From G963667675 sp965249215 (GTDB lineage Bacteria > Chloroflexota > Dehalococcoidia > Lucifugimonadales > UBA3495), in contig CBDFLN010000001.1 in assembly GCA_965249215.1 (NCBI GenBank), forward strand, positions 434,001 through 498,000: a DNA stretch of 64,000 bases, given 5' to 3'. Shown one piece after another: positions 62,701 to 64,000 of this stretch. Under the pieces are notes generated by a model. It was not told where the DNA came from, searched no databases, and saw nothing but the letters and a program-made list of their open reading frames with translations. Position 1 is the stretch's first letter; every line of letters starts with the position of its first letter. The position numbers and the translations under genes are program-made.

Positions 62701-64000
62701 TCCCCGTCGTCGTCCTCCGCGTCCTGGGCCGCCGTGAACGTGATCGTCTTGGACGTGTCGCCCGCGTCGAAGGTCACCGTGGCCGGCACCCCCGAGTAGT
62801 CGGCGGCGGTCGCCCCGCCCTGCTCGGTCTTAGTGATCTGGACCTCGACCGTCCGCTCCGGGTCCGCGCTCAGCGTCACCGTCACCGTCGCCGTGCTCCC
62901 CTCCGCCGCCGTGTACGTACTGGCCCCGAAGCTGACCATCACCTGCGGGTCGTCGTCGTCGGTGATGCTCACCGTGGTCTCGGCGGCCTCACCGGTGGTG
63001 GCCGTGATGCCGCCGGGCAGGGTCCCGAAGCCCAGGAGCACCGACTCCCCGTCGTCGTCCTCCGTGTCCTGGGTTGCCGTGAACGTGATCGTCTTCGAGG
63101 TCTGACTCGAGTTGAAGGTGACCGTGGCCGGCACCCCCGAGTAGTCGGCGGCCACGGCCCCGCCCTGGTTGGCCTTGGTGATCTGGACCTCGACCGTCCG
63201 CTCCGGGTCCGCGCTCAGCGTCACCGTCACCGTGGCCGTGCTCCCCTCCGCCGCCGTGTACGTACTGGCCCCGAAGCTGACCGTCACCTGCGGGTCATCG
63301 TCGTCGGTGATGCTCACCGTGGTCGCAGCCGTCGCCCCCGCGCTCACCCCAACCGGCAGGGTCGTCCCGAAGGCCAGCCGCACGCTCTCCCCGTCGTCGT
63401 CGACGGTGTCCTGGGTCGCCGCGAAGGTGATGGGCTGCGACGTCTCCCCGGCGTTGAACGTGACCGTGGCCGGCACCCCCGAGTAGTCGGCGGCCACGGC
63501 CCCGCCCTCGTTGGTCTTGGTCACCGGGATGGCCACCGTCCGCTCCGGGTCGGCGCTGAGCGTCACCGTCACCGTGGCCGTGCCCCCCTCCGCCGCCGTG
63601 TAGGTGCTGGCCCCGAAGCTGACCGTCACCTGCGGGTCGTCGTTGTCGGTGATGCTGACCGTCGTCTCGTCGGTCGCCCCCGCGGTCACCCCGGTGGGCA
63701 GCGCGCCGAAGGCCAGCTTCACGCTCTCCCCGTCGTCGTCGACGGTGTCCTGGGTCGCCGCGAAGGTGATGGGCTGCGACGTCTCCCCGGCGTTGAAGGT
63801 GACCGTGGCCGGCACTCCCGAGTAGTCGGCGGCGGTCGCCCCGCCCTCGTTGGCCTTGGTGAGGGGGATGGCGACGGTCCGCTCCGGGTCCGCGTTCAGC
63901 GTCACCGTCACCGTGGCCGTGCCTCCCTCCGCCGCCGTATAGGTGGCCGCGCCGAAGCTGACCGTCACCTGCGGGTCGTCGTCGTCCCTGATGCTGACCG
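59706..64000 (-). CDS. Giant Calx-beta / SRCR / SwmB-domain surface protein, 3' part
   Basis: The frame is open to the window edge, so the N-terminus is outside; 1,430 residues are visible. In order: seven near-identical Calx-beta units of about 115 aa (VTVSFGASTYTAAEGGTATV; DDDDPQ at each joint), an SRCR domain at about 61210-61550 (EGRLEIFYNGAWGTICDDYW, VACRALG, LLCKGNESGLLECPS, with seven Cys), an Ig-like beta domain, a (QT)n linker, a SwmB-like domain (LTLTYDEDLDTGVTP, VTVDYTVPTNESANKLQD) and a final beta-sandwich with FTFELRFSETP. Calx-beta domains bind Ca2+ through the acidic DDDD joints. A secreted or surface adhesin is likely. Encoded after a repeat-rich mobile region. Confidence 0.88.
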   Translation of the reverse strand, partial: VSIRDDDDPQVTVSFGAATYTAAEGGTATVTVTLNADPERTVAIPLTKANEGGATAADYSGVPATVTFNAGETSQPITFAATQDTVDDDGESVKLAFGALPTGVTAGATDETTVSITDNDDPQVTVSFGASTYTAAEGGTATVTVTLSADPERTVAIPVTKTNEGGAVAADYSGVPATVTFNAGETSQPITFAATQDTVDDDGESVRLAFGTTLPVGVSAGATAATTVSITDDDDPQVTVSFGASTYTAAEGSTATVTVTLSADPERTVEVQITKANQGGAVAADYSGVPATVTFNSSQTSKTITFTATQDTEDDDGESVLLGFGTLPGGITATTGEAAETTVSITDDDDPQVMVSFGASTYTAAEGSTATVTVTLSADPERTVEVQITKTEQGGATAADYSGVPATVTFDAGDTSKTITFTAAQDAEDDDGESVLLGFGALPTGVTAGATDETTVSITDNDDPQVTVSFGASTYTAAEGSTATVTVTLSADPERTVEVPITKTNQGGAVAADYSGVPATVTFDAGDTSKTITFTAVQDTVDDDDESVLLAFGALPTGVTAGATDETTVSITDNDDPQVTVSFGASTYTAAEGGTATVTVTLSADPERTVEVQITATNQGGAVAADYSGVPATVTFDAGDTSKTITFTAARDTVDDDGESVRLAFGTSLPVGVSAGATAATTVSITDDDDPQVTVSFGASTYTAAEGGTATVTVTLSADPERTVEVQITATNQGGASAADYSGVPTSVTFNAGQTSKTIIFAATQDTEDDDGESVRLGFGTLPTGVSAGTTAATVVSITDDDDPGTDEDTPEAGNLRLVDGDLIDDKGQPCEGRLEIFYNGAWGTICDDYWTRADANVACRALGLVAAVEDMDRYRTAYFPPGTQDQQIVLDDLLCKGNESGLLECPSKHPEPGIHNCLHSEDVGLRCLKAGEVAPWIIDVEFGDPPGGNGTYDAGEALDVTLVWSEAVTVTTPSGGLPPKVWLGLRADHGSDHTGTTGVAEYASGSGTDRTVFRHTLQSGSFSLVAVHYNTLGVRDGSIVSVEGGLDAELDHSSYSSGQTQTQTQTQTQTQAEATTIIGVPAFNDPGADNAWGLGEPVEVTFTFSRPVQVDATGGNPSLPVLLSGTAERQALYLRGSGTRQLVFGYTLIDADGTHSSLLVEPNSLALNGGSIQDVDNMLDAAIEHLGAGTIYLQEVVDETAPDLRSAAVDGASLTLTYDEDLDTGVTPAAAAFAIDVNGSSRSIDAVSVSGMAVTLVLDTGVEARDTVTVDYTVPTNESANKLQDTSGNTAESFSGRVVSNDTAPDQPEESEEQADPLTASAHGVPASHDRSAAFTFELRFSETPADGFSYKTLRDHAFTVTGGEVVKARRLERGKNVRWEITVRPDGDGTVTIALPVTEDCASNHAICTADGRPLSNRIEIAVPGPEG
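61600..64000 (-). repeat. Tandem Calx-beta coding units (about 345 bp each)
   Basis: At least seven units with very high DNA identity; unit starts near 61910, 62250, 62590, 62930, 63275, 63615 and 63968. Linker blocks such as GTGATGCTCACCGT and CGTCCGCTCCGGGTC recur in every unit. Confidence 0.88.

Overview
The window is a GC-rich bacterial chromosome segment. Several traits together suggest a Chloroflexota lineage of the Dehalococcoidia/SAR202 type, marine or host-associated: F420-type enzymes (a luciferase-like monooxygenase and a PPOX-class oxidoreductase), lipoproteins with long Thr-Pro linkers, a T-box in front of the trp genes, and a giant Calx-beta protein carrying an SRCR domain. This placement is inference; no rRNA or tRNA gene was seen to settle it.

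Layout. 1-9.4 kb holds mostly single catabolic-looking genes on both strands: nitroreductase start, AhpD/CMD-like protein, LLM oxidoreductase, methyltransferase, SnoaL-like protein, two crotonases, a VOC dioxygenase-like protein, a CotH/lamin-tail lipoprotein, a quinone oxidoreductase and a cupin. 9.9-12.0 kb is an accessory island: four 85-bp tandem repeats, the third split exactly by a 1,107-bp IS110 element, then a hicAB toxin-antitoxin pair. 12.06-18.3 kb is the trp operon, with a promoter, a T-box leader with a UGG specifier, and trpE-G-D-C-F-B; trpA is absent. 18.4-23.7 kb has an unusual SDR, a class V aminotransferase and a betaine-type binding protein gene broken by an IS1380-family element. 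23.8-28.1 kb encodes a GlcF/GlcE/GlcD-like oxidase. 28.5-52.7 kb is mainly housekeeping: leuB, metF, acpS, nnrDE, dcd, radC, purA, dapB-asd-dapA and rpsO-pnp, with lipoproteins, a cation exchanger, a JAMM peptidase, an LRR/cadherin lipoprotein and an HPP protein.

53.0-59.3 kb is a mobile region: a tyrosine integrase with a clear promoter and palindromic operator candidate, two unknown genes, a broken AlpA-type regulator, a second full copy of the IS1380 element, and IS3 and IS21 remnants. 59.7 kb to the edge is the 3' part of a very large repetitive surface-type protein (Calx-beta units, SRCR, SwmB-like domain).

The most interesting signal is the IS110 element. Its 155-nt leader folds into two loops whose guides match its own target (the genomic repeat) and its own ends, and joining its two ends would build a sigma70-like promoter reading into that RNA. 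The element therefore looks like a complete bridge-RNA-guided system aimed at a palindromic repeat family of its host.
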